DNA of 64,000 nucleotides. It comes from Diaminobutyricibacter sp049994905. GTDB taxonomy: Bacteria > Actinomycetota > Actinomycetes > Actinomycetales > Microbacteriaceae. The notes below the pieces were generated by a model. The model made no database searches, was not told the DNA's origin, and saw only the letters and a program-made list of their open reading frames with translations. This document shows, in pieces, positions 16,746 to 25,895 of this stretch; within the stretch, counting starts at the first letter, position 1; the number at the start of each line of letters is the position of its first letter. The stretch is from the NCBI RefSeq assembly GCF_049994905.1, contig NZ_CP188258.1, forward strand, positions 1,116,001-1,180,000, in the 5' to 3' direction. A program made the position numbers and the translations under genes.

Positions 16746-18263
16746 ATGGTCACCGCACGCCTCACGATCGACCCGCAATTCACCGTCGGCACCGTCAATC
16801 CGCGACTGTTCGGCTCGTTCGTCGAACACCTCGGCCGGTGTGTCTACGACGGCATCTACGAACCGGGGCACCCGACCGCTGATGCCGAAGGATTCCGCAG
16901 TGACGTCATCGAGCTCGTCAAGGAGCTCGGGGTCTCCACTATCCGCTACCCCGGCGGCAACTTCGTCTCCGGGTTCCGCTGGGAGGACAGCGTCGGCCCG
17001 CGTGAAGAACGCCCGCGTCGTCTCGACCTCGCCTGGCATTCGACGGAGACGAACGAGGTGGGTCTGCACGAGTTCTCGTCGTGGCTCGAGAAGGTCGGCA
17101 GCGAGCTGATGCTCGCGGTGAACCTCGGAACCCGGGGGACGCTCGAAGCACTCGACCTCCTCGAGTACACGAACATCGCATCCGGAACCGCGCTCAGCGA
17201 CCGTCGCATCGCGAACGGCCGCACAGACGCCTTCGGCATCGGGATGTGGTGCCTCGGCAACGAGATGGACGGACCGTGGCAGCTCGGTCACCGTTCCGCC
17301 GATGACTACGGAAAGCTCGCCTCGCAGACGGCGAAGGCCATGCGGCAGCTCGACCCGTCGCTGGAGCTCGTCGTGTGCGGGTCGTCGGGCGCCTCGATGC
17401 CGACGTTCGGCGAGTGGGAGCGAGTCGTGCTGACGCACACGTACGACGACGTGGACTACATCTCGTGCCACGCGTACTACGAGGAGAAGAACGGCGACCT
17501 GGGGAGCTTTCTCGCATCCGCCGTCGACATGGACCGCTTCATCGAGTCGGTGGTCGCGACCGCCGACCACGTCAAAGCGGTCAAGCGCAGCGACAAGACG
17601 ATCAACATCTCCTTCGACGAGTGGAACGTCTGGTACCTCGACCGCTACCAGGAGGTCGACAAGATCGAAGGCATCGACAACTGGCCGGTCGCCCCGCGGC
17701 TGCTCGAGGATTCCTATTCGGTGGCGGATGCCGTGGTGTTCGGAAGCCTGCTCATCTCGCTCCTGAAGCACGCAGACCGGGTCACCAGCGCATCCCTCGC
17801 CCAGCTCGTCAACGTGATCGCGCCGATCATGACCGAGCCCGGTGGCGCGGCGTGGCGCCAGACCACCTTCTTCCCCTTTGCGCTCACGTCGCGCCTGGCC
17901 ACGGGTTCGGCGCTCGAGGTGCGGCTGACGAGCGACACGTACGCTACCGACGCGTACGGCGAGGTGGACCTCGTCGACGCCGTCGCGACCCACGACGAGG
18001 CGACCGGCACGACGGCAGTGTTCCTCGTGAACCGCAGCCAGACGGAGCATGCGACGGTGACCATCGACCTGGCCGCGCTGGGCGGCGTCTCGGTGCGCGA
18101 CGCGCAGACGCTGACGGATGACGACATCCAGGCCCGCAACACCCTCGACGACCAGACTCGTGTCGGCCTTCGCCCCAACACGTCGGTCGTCGTCGACGAC
18201 GCGACGACCACCATCACCATCACCCTCCCGCCCGTCTCCTGGACCGCGCTCTCGCTGTCCTGA
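16746..18263 (+). CDS. GH51 alpha-L-arabinofuranosidase
   Basis: 505 residues, no signal peptide; releases arabinose side chains from imported arabinoxylan or arabinan fragments. The (beta/alpha)8 barrel begins with GTVNPRLFGSFVEHLGRCVYDGIYEP, shows RYPGGNFVSGFRWEDSVGP, the acid/base motif CLGNEMDGPW (Glu173) and the nucleophile motif FDEWNVWY (Glu292), positions nearly the same as in the Geobacillus enzyme (175, 294). The C-terminal beta domain runs from about residue 390. ATG at 16746 is chosen; upstream in-frame codons lie in the operator. Confidence 0.96.
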   Translation: MVTARLTIDPQFTVGTVNPRLFGSFVEHLGRCVYDGIYEPGHPTADAEGFRSDVIELVKELGVSTIRYPGGNFVSGFRWEDSVGPREERPRRLDLAWHSTETNEVGLHEFSSWLEKVGSELMLAVNLGTRGTLEALDLLEYTNIASGTALSDRRIANGRTDAFGIGMWCLGNEMDGPWQLGHRSADDYGKLASQTAKAMRQLDPSLELVVCGSSGASMPTFGEWERVVLTHTYDDVDYISCHAYYEEKNGDLGSFLASAVDMDRFIESVVATADHVKAVKRSDKTINISFDEWNVWYLDRYQEVDKIEGIDNWPVAPRLLEDSYSVADAVVFGSLLISLLKHADRVTSASLAQLVNVIAPIMTEPGGAAWRQTTFFPFALTSRLATGSALEVRLTSDTYATDAYGEVDLVDAVATHDEATGTTAVFLVNRSQTEHATVTIDLAALGGVSVRDAQTLTDDDIQARNTLDDQTRVGLRPNTSVVVDDATTTITITLPPVSWTALSLS

Positions 18264-18268
18264 TTTTC

Positions 18269-18338
18269 GCCGAGAGTCGCCGTTTCGTCCGGATGAGCCC
18301 GGCAGGGCGGCGATTCTCGGCGCGAACGGCGACTCTCG
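18269..18338. repeat. Three-armed inverted repeat, REP-like or terminator
   Basis: CGAGAGTCGCCGTT (18271-18284) is the exact reverse complement of AACGGCGACTCTCG (18325-18338). Between them, CGGCGATTCTCGGC (18309-18322) can also pair with the first arm (one mismatch). The two hairpins exclude one another. Intergenic, just after the GH51 stop. Confidence 0.6.
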
Positions 18339-18364
18339 CCCCCGATCGTGTCTGCGCCCGCGAG

Positions 18365-18370
18365 TAGGGT
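18365..18370 (+). promoter_or_regulatory. -10 box of leaderless gene
   Basis: TAGGGT ends seven bases before the ATG at 18378; no Shine-Dalgarno sequence is present between them. Confidence 0.5.
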
Positions 18371-18377
18371 GGCGGTC

Positions 18378-19655
18378 ATGAGAATCCTCCTGGTCGGCGC
18401 CGGAGGCGTCGGAGACGCCATCGCGAAGATCGCCGCGAGGCGCTCGTTCTACGAGCACATCGTCGTGAGCGACTACGACATCGCGCGGGCCGAGAAGACG
18501 ATCGCGTGGATCGCGCTCAAGCACGGCGCGGAGGTCGCTGACCGGTTCACGGCGTCGGCGATCGACGCATCCGACCCCGACAGCGTGGAGCGGGTCGCCC
18601 GCGAGCACGGGGCATCCCACGTGATGAACGCCGTCGAGCCGAAGTTCGTGCCGACGATCTTCGCCGGGGCGCTCGCCGCGGGAGCCGACTACCTCGACAT
18701 GGCGATGAGCCTCTCGGAGCCGCACCCGACCGAGCCGTACTCGAAGACGGGCGTGAAGCTCGGCGACGACCAGTTCGCACTCCGCAGCGACTGGGAGACC
18801 GCCGGCCGGCTCGCCCTGGTCGGCATGGGTGTGGAGCCCGGCCTGAGCGACGTGTTCGCCCGGTACGCCGCCGACCACCTCTTCAGCGAGCTCGACGAAC
18901 TGGGTACCCGCGACGGTGCGAACCTCGTCGTTCGCGACGCGGATGGCCACGAGGTCTTCGCCCCGTCGTTCAGCATCTGGACGACCATCGAAGAATGCCT
19001 GAACCCCCCAGTCATCTTCGAGAAAGATGCCGGCTGGTACACGACGCCGCCGTTCAGCGAGCCCGAAGTGTTCACCTTTCCCGAGGGCATCGGTCCGGTG
19101 GAATGCGTCAACGTCGAGCACGAAGAGGTGCTGCTCATGCCACGCTGGATCGACGCGAAGCGCGTCACCTTCAAGTACGGGCTCGGCGTCGAGTTCATCA
19201 GCATCCTGCGCACGCTCCACCAGCTCGGCCTCGACTCGACCATCCCCATCCGCGTACGCAGCGAGAGCGGCCCTGTGCACGTCGCTCCACGCGATGTGGT
19301 CGCCGCGGCACTCCCCGACCCCGCGACGATCGGGCCCCGCATGACCGGCAAGACCTGTGCGGGTGTCTGGGCGACCGGTACCGGCGTCGACCGGTCGCCG
19401 CGCGAGGTGTACCTCTATCACGTCAGCGACAACGAGTGGACGATGCGCGAATACGAGTGCCAGTGCGTCGTCTGGCAGACCGCGCTCAACCCGGTGATCG
19501 CGCTCGAACTGCTCGCGACGAACGTGTGGACGGGAATCGGCGTGCTCGGCCCTGAGGCGTTCGACGCGCAGCCGTTCCTCGAGCTGATGGCGCGTCCGGA
19601 GGCCGACGGCGGCTACGGTCAGGCGTGGGGCATGGAGGACCGGCTCGCAGGCTAG
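18378..19655 (+). CDS. Saccharopine dehydrogenase family protein
   Basis: 425-residue NAD(P)-dependent oxidoreductase. Rossmann start MRILLVGAGGVGDAIAKIAA, then DYDIARAEK, and the family-typical GADYLDMAMS and GVEPGLSDVFARYAADH segments. Bacterial members act on saccharopine, carboxynorspermidine or related amino acid adducts, so the product is not assigned further. It shares the palindrome CTAG with the convergent kinase gene: both stop codons overlap. It has no evident link to the sugar genes to its left. Confidence 0.88.
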   Translation: MRILLVGAGGVGDAIAKIAARRSFYEHIVVSDYDIARAEKTIAWIALKHGAEVADRFTASAIDASDPDSVERVAREHGASHVMNAVEPKFVPTIFAGALAAGADYLDMAMSLSEPHPTEPYSKTGVKLGDDQFALRSDWETAGRLALVGMGVEPGLSDVFARYAADHLFSELDELGTRDGANLVVRDADGHEVFAPSFSIWTTIEECLNPPVIFEKDAGWYTTPPFSEPEVFTFPEGIGPVECVNVEHEEVLLMPRWIDAKRVTFKYGLGVEFISILRTLHQLGLDSTIPIRVRSESGPVHVAPRDVVAAALPDPATIGPRMTGKTCAGVWATGTGVDRSPREVYLYHVSDNEWTMREYECQCVVWQTALNPVIALELLATNVWTGIGVLGPEAFDAQPFLELMARPEADGGYGQAWGMEDRLAG

Positions 19656-20470
19656 CCGAGTATCCGTTCGGCCGCGAGGCCGACCTGCAGCGCGTGGCGG
19701 CCGCCGTCGCCTGACCGCTCGCTCCAGGCGGACGACAGCCCGCACCATGCGACGGTCCACGCGGTCATCCGTTCATGTGCGATGCCGGTCTGCCTGCAGA
19801 TGATCGCAAGCTGCCGCTCGAGCCGTCCGGGCCCGAGGGCGACACGAGCGTCCGGGTTGCAGAGGATGTTCGCGAAATCGAACGCGCGATCGCCCCTGAC
19901 GTGTTTCGGGTCGATGGCACGCCATCCGTCATCACCGAAGTCGAGCACATTGCCGTGGTGCACGTCACCGTGGAGAACGACCGGTTCGCTCTTCTCGTTG
20001 ATCAGCATTCGGGCGACGGATGCGGCCCGCCCGAAGAACCCCCCTCGCGTTTCGGCATGCACGAAGAGCTCGCAGAACCAGCGGTCAAGGCCCACGAGGC
20101 CCTCGGGTGGCTCTCCGCGCACCGCGTGAAGTGTCGACGCAGCGGCGCACAGCACCCGCGTCGCCTCGTCGTCCTGGTCGCCGCCTGCCTCGGCCATGGC
20201 GGTGAGTGACCGCGTGCCCTCAGCGCGTAGGAGCACGATGGCGGGTCCGTCGTGTTCGAGCACCGGCGCCGATCCCCGCCCGTTCCACCAGACCATGAGG
20301 CGCGAACCCAGCTCCTCCTCGCGCTCCGTGGCGACCTTGAGGATCGCTTTGCGCCCCCATGCGACTACAGGGATGAGCGCGCTTGACGGAGTCGTGAAGG
20401 CCGGTCCATCGCGCACGAGTTTCCAGCGCTCGAGGTAGGGAGCGACGATCGACTCGGCTCGTGAGCTCAC
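19652..20470 (-). CDS. APH(6)/hydroxyurea-type antibiotic phosphotransferase
   Basis: 272 residues of the aminoglycoside 6-phosphotransferase / hydroxyurea phosphotransferase family. The catalytic loop VVLHGDVHHGNVLDFG (His-Gly-Asp...Asn) and the metal-binding AIDPKHVRGDRAFDFAN are complete, and AILKVATEREEELGSRLMVWW is the N-lobe part. GTG start at 20470 overlaps the stop of the AraC gene (GTGA), so the two are translationally coupled. Streptomycin or hydroxyurea resistance is possible; many chromosomal members have no known substrate. Confidence 0.87.
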   Translation of the reverse strand: MSSRAESIVAPYLERWKLVRDGPAFTTPSSALIPVVAWGRKAILKVATEREEELGSRLMVWWNGRGSAPVLEHDGPAIVLLRAEGTRSLTAMAEAGGDQDDEATRVLCAAASTLHAVRGEPPEGLVGLDRWFCELFVHAETRGGFFGRAASVARMLINEKSEPVVLHGDVHHGNVLDFGDDGWRAIDPKHVRGDRAFDFANILCNPDARVALGPGRLERQLAIICRQTGIAHERMTAWTVAWCGLSSAWSERSGDGGRHALQVGLAAERILG

Positions 20471-21309
20471 GGGGCCTCCGGCGTGTCCGGCGCACCCGGC
20501 CGGGCCGCCGTCGCATACGCGCCCGGCGTCGAGCCGACGACGGTCTTGAACTCCCTGCTGAAATGCGCCTGGTCGGCATACCCGAGGGCAGCGGCGAGGT
20601 CGGCGAGGGCAGGCGGGTTCTCGCTGCGGAGCGCCGCAGCCGCCTCCTGCAGGCGGGAACGCTGGATGAGCCACTTGGGCGAGAACCCGATGTGGCTGCC
20701 GACGAGACGTTGCAGGCGCCGGATGCCGATGCCGAAACGCTCGGCGACCTGCTCGACACGCAGGAGGTCGCGATCGCCTTCGACCGCGCTCACGATCCGG
20801 TTGACGAGTGCCGCGTCGTCGTCGGGCTCCGCAACGCGCTCGAGGAGCCAGTGCTCGAACAGGTCGACCGCGGTGAGGTCGGCGCCCGAGGGGAGGAGCA
20901 GACGGAGCTCCGCAGTGAGAGGGTCGGTGCCCGTCAGCCCGAGGGCGGAGAGCTCGGCAGACGCGGGGAACGAGCGGATGCTCGCGCCGAGCAGCATGCG
21001 CGCGGTACCGGGCTGGAGCATCGCCCCGAACGCCCATCCGGTGCCGGCGAGGGTGCGTGCGCCCCGCCCGCGATGGGCGCGATACAGGCGCGCTTCGTCG
21101 GCTTCGACGACGATGTTCGTCGTCGGGTACTCCAGCACGTCCTGCCGGAGTCGCACGCCATCGGGCAGGCTCCAGCGTGGCACCCAGTAGTGCCTGACGA
21201 GCGTCGCGGCCCGCGGACCGGCCCAGTACCGATCGATGCGCACCGGACTCTCAGCGGGCTCCGGCGTCAGCAGGCCCTTGCTGAGCGGCTGGCCGACGGT
21301 GGTCTTCAC
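20467..21309 (-). CDS. AraC-family transcriptional regulator
   Basis: 280 residues. C-terminal double helix-turn-helix: LLRVEQVAERFGIGIRRLQRLVGSHIGFSPKWLIQRSRLQEA, split by the linker, then DLAAALGYADQAHFSREFKTVVGSTP. The N-terminal 150 residues (RYWAGPRAATLVRHYWVPRW) resemble the DUF6597-type sensor domain found in AraC proteins. GTG start at 21309. Four-base overlap with the downstream kinase suggests the two form one unit, with AraC possibly its activator. Confidence 0.9.
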   Translation of the reverse strand: MKTTVGQPLSKGLLTPEPAESPVRIDRYWAGPRAATLVRHYWVPRWSLPDGVRLRQDVLEYPTTNIVVEADEARLYRAHRGRGARTLAGTGWAFGAMLQPGTARMLLGASIRSFPASAELSALGLTGTDPLTAELRLLLPSGADLTAVDLFEHWLLERVAEPDDDAALVNRIVSAVEGDRDLLRVEQVAERFGIGIRRLQRLVGSHIGFSPKWLIQRSRLQEAAAALRSENPPALADLAAALGYADQAHFSREFKTVVGSTPGAYATAARPGAPDTPEAP

Positions 21310-21355
21310 GGTGCAATACTTCCACGCGCCGTGCGGCGAGACGGAAAGACGCCGG

Positions 21356-21913
21356 TCAGCCGCGCCCGACGCGAGGAAAGCGTTCGAACCAATACAGCAG
21401 CTCTGGAGATTCGCGCCTCAGCTCCGTCAGGGTGATCGACTCGCTGCGGGTGGTGACGGGCACGTCGAGTTCTTCGACGACCCGTTCCATGTCTTCGCGA
21501 GCCCAGAACTGACCGCGGAGGCGAAGGAGCAGACGGCCGTGGACATCCGTGACGAACAACTGGGGGAGCGTGTCGAGCGTGCTGCCCTCATAGAGATCGA
21601 GGAGAACCACGGAGCCGACCGTCCCGGGCCGGATGTCCGTCACACGCCCGAAGAACCCGCGCTCGCGCACGCCGTCGGGGAGGAGCTGGATCGTGGTGCC
21701 GAAGAACGCCAGCACCGCGAGCACAGTCGCAACGACGACGATGATATGGACCGCGAGGACCAGGGGCCAGACGCCATCCGGAATCGTCAGCCAGTACAGC
21801 ACAGCGAAAACAGGGGTCGTCAGCGCGAGCACTGCGACGATGCCGCGGGTGAACAGGTGGGCGTGCGGGCGCAGCACCACGCTCTTCGTCGTCACGACGG
21901 TCTCCTGTTCCAT
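21356..21913 (-). CDS. Two-helix membrane protein, function unknown
   Basis: 185 residues with two hydrophobic segments (about residues 24-42 and 49-69) and a soluble C-terminal part of about 110 residues that looks like a bacterial PH-type domain (GTTIQLLPDGVRERGFFGRVTDIRPGTVGSVVLLD). ATG at 21913 is preferred to an earlier in-frame ATG because GAGGGGA lies 5 bases upstream. Not coupled to its neighbours. Confidence 0.7.
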   Translation of the reverse strand: MEQETVVTTKSVVLRPHAHLFTRGIVAVLALTTPVFAVLYWLTIPDGVWPLVLAVHIIVVVATVLAVLAFFGTTIQLLPDGVRERGFFGRVTDIRPGTVGSVVLLDLYEGSTLDTLPQLFVTDVHGRLLLRLRGQFWAREDMERVVEELDVPVTTRSESITLTELRRESPELLYWFERFPRVGRG

Positions 21914-22001
21914 TGATTCCCCTCTACCCCGAGCCTGAACCATATCGGCCCCGCCCGGTAGCGGCATTTTGGGGGACACGGCACCCCCACAACGGAGGGT
22001 G

Positions 22002-22568
22002 TCAGTGGATGCCCGGCAAGGCCTTCAGGCTGTTCAGCAGCTGGTCGGCGACCAGGTCGAAGGGCTCCATGCTCTGTTCTGCCCGGGCGAGTACGACCGC
22101 GCCTTCGCTTGCCGCGACGAGGAGGGATGCGAAGCCGGCCGCATCCGCCGGCGCGAGACCTCCGGTTTCGAGAAGGAGGGCGAGGCGGCCGCGCCAGGTA
22201 CGGAAGACGACTGTGGCGTGCTCGAGCAGCGCAGGGGAGTCGGCGGCAACGGTGACGGCGAGCACGGCGCATCCTGCACCGAAGCCCGACCGTTCAAGCA
22301 GGCTGCGCCACATGGCGAGGAACCTTCGCGTGATCTCGTCGGCGGATGCGCCTTCGAGCTCGTCGAGCAGCGTGATCGCGCGTTCGCCCGCGAGATCCAC
22401 CGCCGAGGCGACGAGCTGCTCCTTCCCCTCAGGGAAATAGTGGTAGACCGAGCCGCGGGGCGCGCCGGTGAGGGCGAGCACACCCGAGAACGATGTCGCC
22501 TGGAGACCGTGTTTCGCAAGGAGCACGACAGCGCCTTCGACCATCCGCTGTTTGACGCCCTGAGCCAC
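22002..22568 (-). CDS. TetR-family repressor
   Basis: 188 residues. The N-terminal helix-turn-helix (LAKHGLQATSFSGVLALTGAPRGSVYHYFPEGKEQLV) and the C-terminal ligand domain of LmrA/YxaF type (GFGAGCAVLAVTVAA) are clear. Divergent from the tautomerase at 22653, with a palindrome in the 84-base gap. Its target is probably that gene and its own promoter. Confidence 0.92.
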   Translation of the reverse strand: MAQGVKQRMVEGAVVLLAKHGLQATSFSGVLALTGAPRGSVYHYFPEGKEQLVASAVDLAGERAITLLDELEGASADEITRRFLAMWRSLLERSGFGAGCAVLAVTVAADSPALLEHATVVFRTWRGRLALLLETGGLAPADAAGFASLLVAASEGAVVLARAEQSMEPFDLVADQLLNSLKALPGIH

Positions 22569-22590
22569 GCAACCTCCCGAACCCCTTGAC

Positions 22591-22606
22591 TATGACGAGC
22601 GTCATA
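22591..22606. promoter_or_regulatory. TetR-type operator
   Basis: TATGACG-AG-CGTCATA is a 7-bp-arm perfect palindrome, alone in the gap between the divergent TetR and tautomerase genes, where a TetR protein would control both. Confidence 0.65.
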
Positions 22607-22652
22607 ATCTAGCTTCTATGTATACCATCATACTTTTTCGAAGGAGAAGCCC

Positions 22653-23090
22653 ATGCCGATGATCGATGTCTATGCAACAGCCGGAACGTTCGCCGACCGC
22701 CACGGTCTTGCCAAAGATCTCGCGACCACGCTGATGGAGATCGAAAAGGTGCCGAACATCCCGATGTTCCGACAGAACACCGCGGGGTTCGTGCACGACC
22801 TGCCCGAGGGCAGCCTTTCAAACGTCGACGGCGACAGCGGGTACGTGCGCGTGCAGGTGCTGACCAACGCCGGAGCGCTCGATCGCGAACAGCAGCTCGC
22901 CGTGGTCTCCCGGTTCACCGAACTTGTTTCGGCTGCGGCCGGCGACCCGACGCTCGCCGAGCGCACCTGGGTGCTGCTGACCGAAGCAGTGCAGGGCGGA
23001 TGGGGCCTCGCCGGCCACGCCAACACCAACGACGAACTCGTCGCTGCTGCACGTGCCCAGATCGCCGCCCTGCAGGCGGGCGATCAGTAG
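22653..23090 (+). CDS. Tautomerase-like protein
   Basis: 145 residues beginning MPMIDVYATAGTF, with Pro2 in the place of the catalytic base of the 4-oxalocrotonate tautomerase superfamily. The later part (RVQVLTNAGALDREQQLAVVSRFTELVSAAAGDPTLAERTWVLLTEAVQGGWGLAG) matches the second beta-alpha-beta unit of the fused-dimer form. GAAGGAG lies 5 bases before the ATG. Divergent to TetR; ends seven bases inside the convergent DUF1801 gene. Confidence 0.85.
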   Translation: MPMIDVYATAGTFADRHGLAKDLATTLMEIEKVPNIPMFRQNTAGFVHDLPEGSLSNVDGDSGYVRVQVLTNAGALDREQQLAVVSRFTELVSAAAGDPTLAERTWVLLTEAVQGGWGLAGHANTNDELVAAARAQIAALQAGDQ

Positions 23091-23500
23091 ACGACTGCCG
23101 CTTTCAGGATGTCGGCGATTCGCTTCTTGTCGGCGTCATCCATCTTGGTCAGGGCAAAACCGACCGGCCACAGGTTGCCGTCATCCAGGGTCGCAGCCTG
23201 CTGGAACTCGAGGGTCGCATAGCGGATCTTGAACTTCGATCCCGGCTTGAAGGCGACGACCGTCTTGCCTTCGGCGGCGGCATATGCGGGCATCCCGTAC
23301 CAGGTCTTCGCGGCCAGCGTGGTGTTCTCATTGACGAGTTGATGGAAGGCCTCGGCGAGTTCCCTGTCGGTGCCCGTCATCGCGGCGATCGCAGCGTCGC
23401 AGGCGGCCGCGGCATCCGCACCTTCCTGCATCGCCTTCTTCTCGGCGATGGCTGCCTTCATGGCGGCCTTTTCTTCTTTGCTGAATGTGGTCGTGGTCAT
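23084..23500 (-). CDS. DUF1801 / YdhG-like protein
   Basis: 138 residues with the DUF1801 core KTWYGMPAYAAAEGKTVVAFKPGSKFKIRYATLEFQ, preceded by an alanine/lysine-rich helical N-terminus. ATG at 23500 follows AGGGAGGAAACCC, a strong ribosome site; earlier in-frame codons are rejected. The family has no firm function. A second, different DUF1801 protein is at 52557. Confidence 0.85.
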   Translation of the reverse strand: MTTTTFSKEEKAAMKAAIAEKKAMQEGADAAAACDAAIAAMTGTDRELAEAFHQLVNENTTLAAKTWYGMPAYAAAEGKTVVAFKPGSKFKIRYATLEFQQAATLDDGNLWPVGFALTKMDDADKKRIADILKAAVVY

Positions 23501-23652
23501 GGGTTTCCTCCCTGGTGTCCGAGCTATGGCCAATATTAGGTTTGGGGCGCGGAGCTCGCTTCTCGAATCCTGCTCTCTCGCCGGGCCGACATAGAGTCGA
23601 TCGGCTGATCACCATAAAGTGAGTGTTAACGACAATCCCTTCCGGAGATGAC

Positions 23653-24312
23653 ATGTCCCTCGTTCGCGTGCACAACTTCTCGATCTCACTCGACGGCTTC
23701 GGCACCGGCGAGAGTCAGCAACTCGACGCTCCATTCGGTCACGCAGGACAACAGCTCGTGCAGTGGGCTTTCGGCACCCGCACCTTCCGCACGATGGGGT
23801 TCCCCGGGGAGTCGGAGGGATCCTTCGGCGTCGACGAGGCGTTCGCCAGCACGTGGGGGCCCGGTATCGGCGTCGAGATCATGGGGCGCAACAAGTTCGG
23901 CCCTCAACGCGGCCCATGGGAGGACCACGAATGGAAGGGATGGTGGGGAGAGAACCCTCCGTTCCACACTCCCGTCGTCGTTCTCACGCACCATCCTCGG
24001 CCGGTACTCGAGATGGAAGGCGGAACAACCTTCCATTTCGTCGACGCCGACCCGGTCGCCGCGCTCGAGAAGGCGCGCACCCTGGCCGGAGATCGCGATA
24101 TCCGGATCGGTGGCGGCGTCAGCACGGTTCGGCAGTTCCTCGAGACCGATCTCATCGACCACATGCATATCGTCATCGTGCCGATCGTCCTGGGCCGGGG
24201 CGACCGGCTGTGGGATGGACTCGAAGGACTCGAACAACGTTTTGACATCGAAGCGACCCCATCACCGCAGGGAGTCCTTCATCTGGTCTTCACTCGTCGC
24301 ACCGTCCAGTAG
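23653..24312 (+). CDS. Dihydrofolate reductase-like (RibD C-terminal family) protein
   Basis: 219 residues with the RibD_C/DHFR-like fold: NFSISLDGFGTGESQQLDAPFG at the start, MGRNKFGP, VVVLTHHPRP, and DIRIGGGVSTVRQFLETDLIDHMHIVIVPIVLGRGDRLWDGLEG. ATG at 23653 follows GGAG. Probably an NADPH-dependent reductase of unknown substrate. Free-standing on this strand. Confidence 0.88.
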   Translation: MSLVRVHNFSISLDGFGTGESQQLDAPFGHAGQQLVQWAFGTRTFRTMGFPGESEGSFGVDEAFASTWGPGIGVEIMGRNKFGPQRGPWEDHEWKGWWGENPPFHTPVVVLTHHPRPVLEMEGGTTFHFVDADPVAALEKARTLAGDRDIRIGGGVSTVRQFLETDLIDHMHIVIVPIVLGRGDRLWDGLEGLEQRFDIEATPSPQGVLHLVFTRRTVQ

Positions 24313-24314
24313 GC

Positions 24315-24346
24315 GGTAGCGCCGACGGACGAAGCGGGCCGCTACC
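24315..24346 (+). terminator. Hairpin after DHFR-like gene
   Basis: GGTAGCG pairs with CGCTACC across an 18-base loop directly after the stop codon. No T-run. Weak. Confidence 0.35.
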
Positions 24347-24473
24347 CCTCAGATCCGCCCCAAGGAGCGTCACGACGTAGCGGGCAGTGTATGGGCACTG
24401 GCGAACCGCAGGCCGGCAGCGGGTCGCACCCATAGACTGATCAGCTACCCGTTCGCCCGATCCAAGGATCCCT

Positions 24474-25895
24474 GTGCTCGTCACCGTCACCTCGACCGCG
24501 TCTACCGCGTCCAATCTGAGCCACCTGCTTCGTAAGCACCCGGATCGTGCGCAGGCGTTCGCGCTGAGCGTCGGCACGGCTCACGTCTTCTACCCCGAGG
24601 TCTCGGACGACCGTTGCACCGTCGCAATGCTCCTTGAGGTCGACCCCATCGGGCTGGTTCGCGACAAGCGTTTCCGAGGAAGCGACGCGGCCACGCTGGC
24701 GCGCTACGTGAACGACCGTCCGTACGCGTCCTCGTCGATGGTCGCGGTCGCTCTTGGCCAGGTTTTCCGCACGGCCATGAGCGGCACGAGCGAGTCGCTT
24801 CCCGAGCTTGCGGCATCGGCGCTGCCCCTTGAAATCACGGTGGCGGCAGTGCCGGCCAGAGGCCGCGACACCGTCGGCCTCGCCACGCGCCTGTTCGGGC
24901 CGCTCGGCTGGGTCGTCGATGAGGCGCCCATCCCACTGGATCCGGAGTTCCCGGAGTGGGGTGATTCCGTGTACGTCGACCTCGCGCTTCGCGGGGAGGT
25001 CCGGCTCAGTGACGCACTCAGGCACCTCTACGTGCTGCTGCCCGTGCTTGACGACGCCAAGCACTACTGGGTGTCCGACGATGAGGTTGGCAAGCTTCTC
25101 CGTGCGGGCGAGGGCTGGCTGCCGGATCACCCCGAGCGCGAGCTCATCACGCGCCGTTACCTGGCCCATCAGCGTTCTATGGTGGACGAGGCTACAGAGC
25201 TGTTGGCCGCGAATGCCCGGTTGAGCGACCTCGACGACATTCCGGAGGACGATCAGGCGGCACAGAGCGATTTGTCCCGCCCGACGCCCTTGGCCCCACA
25301 GCGAGCCGAGGCAGTGCTTGGGGCGCTTCGCGACATCGGTGCGCACTCGGTGGCCGACGTCGGATGCGGCGAAGGCGCTCTCCTAAAGCGAATGCTTGTG
25401 GATCCTTCGTTCACGAAGATCATCGGCTCGGATGTCTCGGCGAGCGTCCTTGCCAAGGCCGCGCGGGCACTGAACCTGCGTGAGGCAAGCGATCGCCTGC
25501 GCGAACGCTTGCAACTCATCCAGTCGTCCGTGACCTACCAGGACGATCGAATCGCCGGCCTCGATGCAATCGTGTTGATGGAGGTGATCGAGCACGTTGA
25601 CCTGGAACGGCTCCCGGCGCTCGAGTCAGCCGTGTTCGGAGCGGCCGCGCCTGGCGCGGTCATCGTCACGACGCCGAACGACGACTACAACGCCCTCTTC
25701 GAGTCACTGTCCAACGGCACGTTCCGACACGGCGATCACCGGTTCGAGTGGTCCCGTGCCGAGTTCGCTGAGTGGACGGATGGCGTCGCTATGCGGAACG
25801 GATACACGGTCGAGTATCGGACAGTCGGCGACGTCGACGCCGATCTCGGCTCGCCGACCCAGCTCGCCCTGTTCCGAAAGGTGACCGACAGATGA
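24474..25895 (+). CDS. hen1: 3' terminal RNA ribose 2'-O-methyltransferase Hen1
   Basis: 473 residues. Bacterial Hen1 methylates the 2'-OH at the 3' end of broken RNA before ligation, which blocks re-cleavage at the same site. The N-terminal half (to about residue 250) is the bacterial Hen1-specific part that works with Pnkp. The C-terminal methyltransferase has VADVGCGEGALLKRM (SAM site) and the metal ligands Glu370, Glu373, His374 (MEVIEHVD) and His419/422 (HGDH), close to the numbering of Clostridium thermocellum Hen1. GTG start behind AAGGA. Overlaps pnkp by four bases. Confidence 0.95.
   Translation: MLVTVTSTASTASNLSHLLRKHPDRAQAFALSVGTAHVFYPEVSDDRCTVAMLLEVDPIGLVRDKRFRGSDAATLARYVNDRPYASSSMVAVALGQVFRTAMSGTSESLPELAASALPLEITVAAVPARGRDTVGLATRLFGPLGWVVDEAPIPLDPEFPEWGDSVYVDLALRGEVRLSDALRHLYVLLPVLDDAKHYWVSDDEVGKLLRAGEGWLPDHPERELITRRYLAHQRSMVDEATELLAANARLSDLDDIPEDDQAAQSDLSRPTPLAPQRAEAVLGALRDIGAHSVADVGCGEGALLKRMLVDPSFTKIIGSDVSASVLAKAARALNLREASDRLRERLQLIQSSVTYQDDRIAGLDAIVLMEVIEHVDLERLPALESAVFGAAAPGAVIVTTPNDDYNALFESLSNGTFRHGDHRFEWSRAEFAEWTDGVAMRNGYTVEYRTVGDVDADLGSPTQLALFRKVTDR

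Noticed and set aside
16722..19760. 1012-codon open frame on the minus strand
   Set aside because: Runs opposite GH51 and the saccharopine-dehydrogenase gene; composition typical of GC-rich antisense frames.
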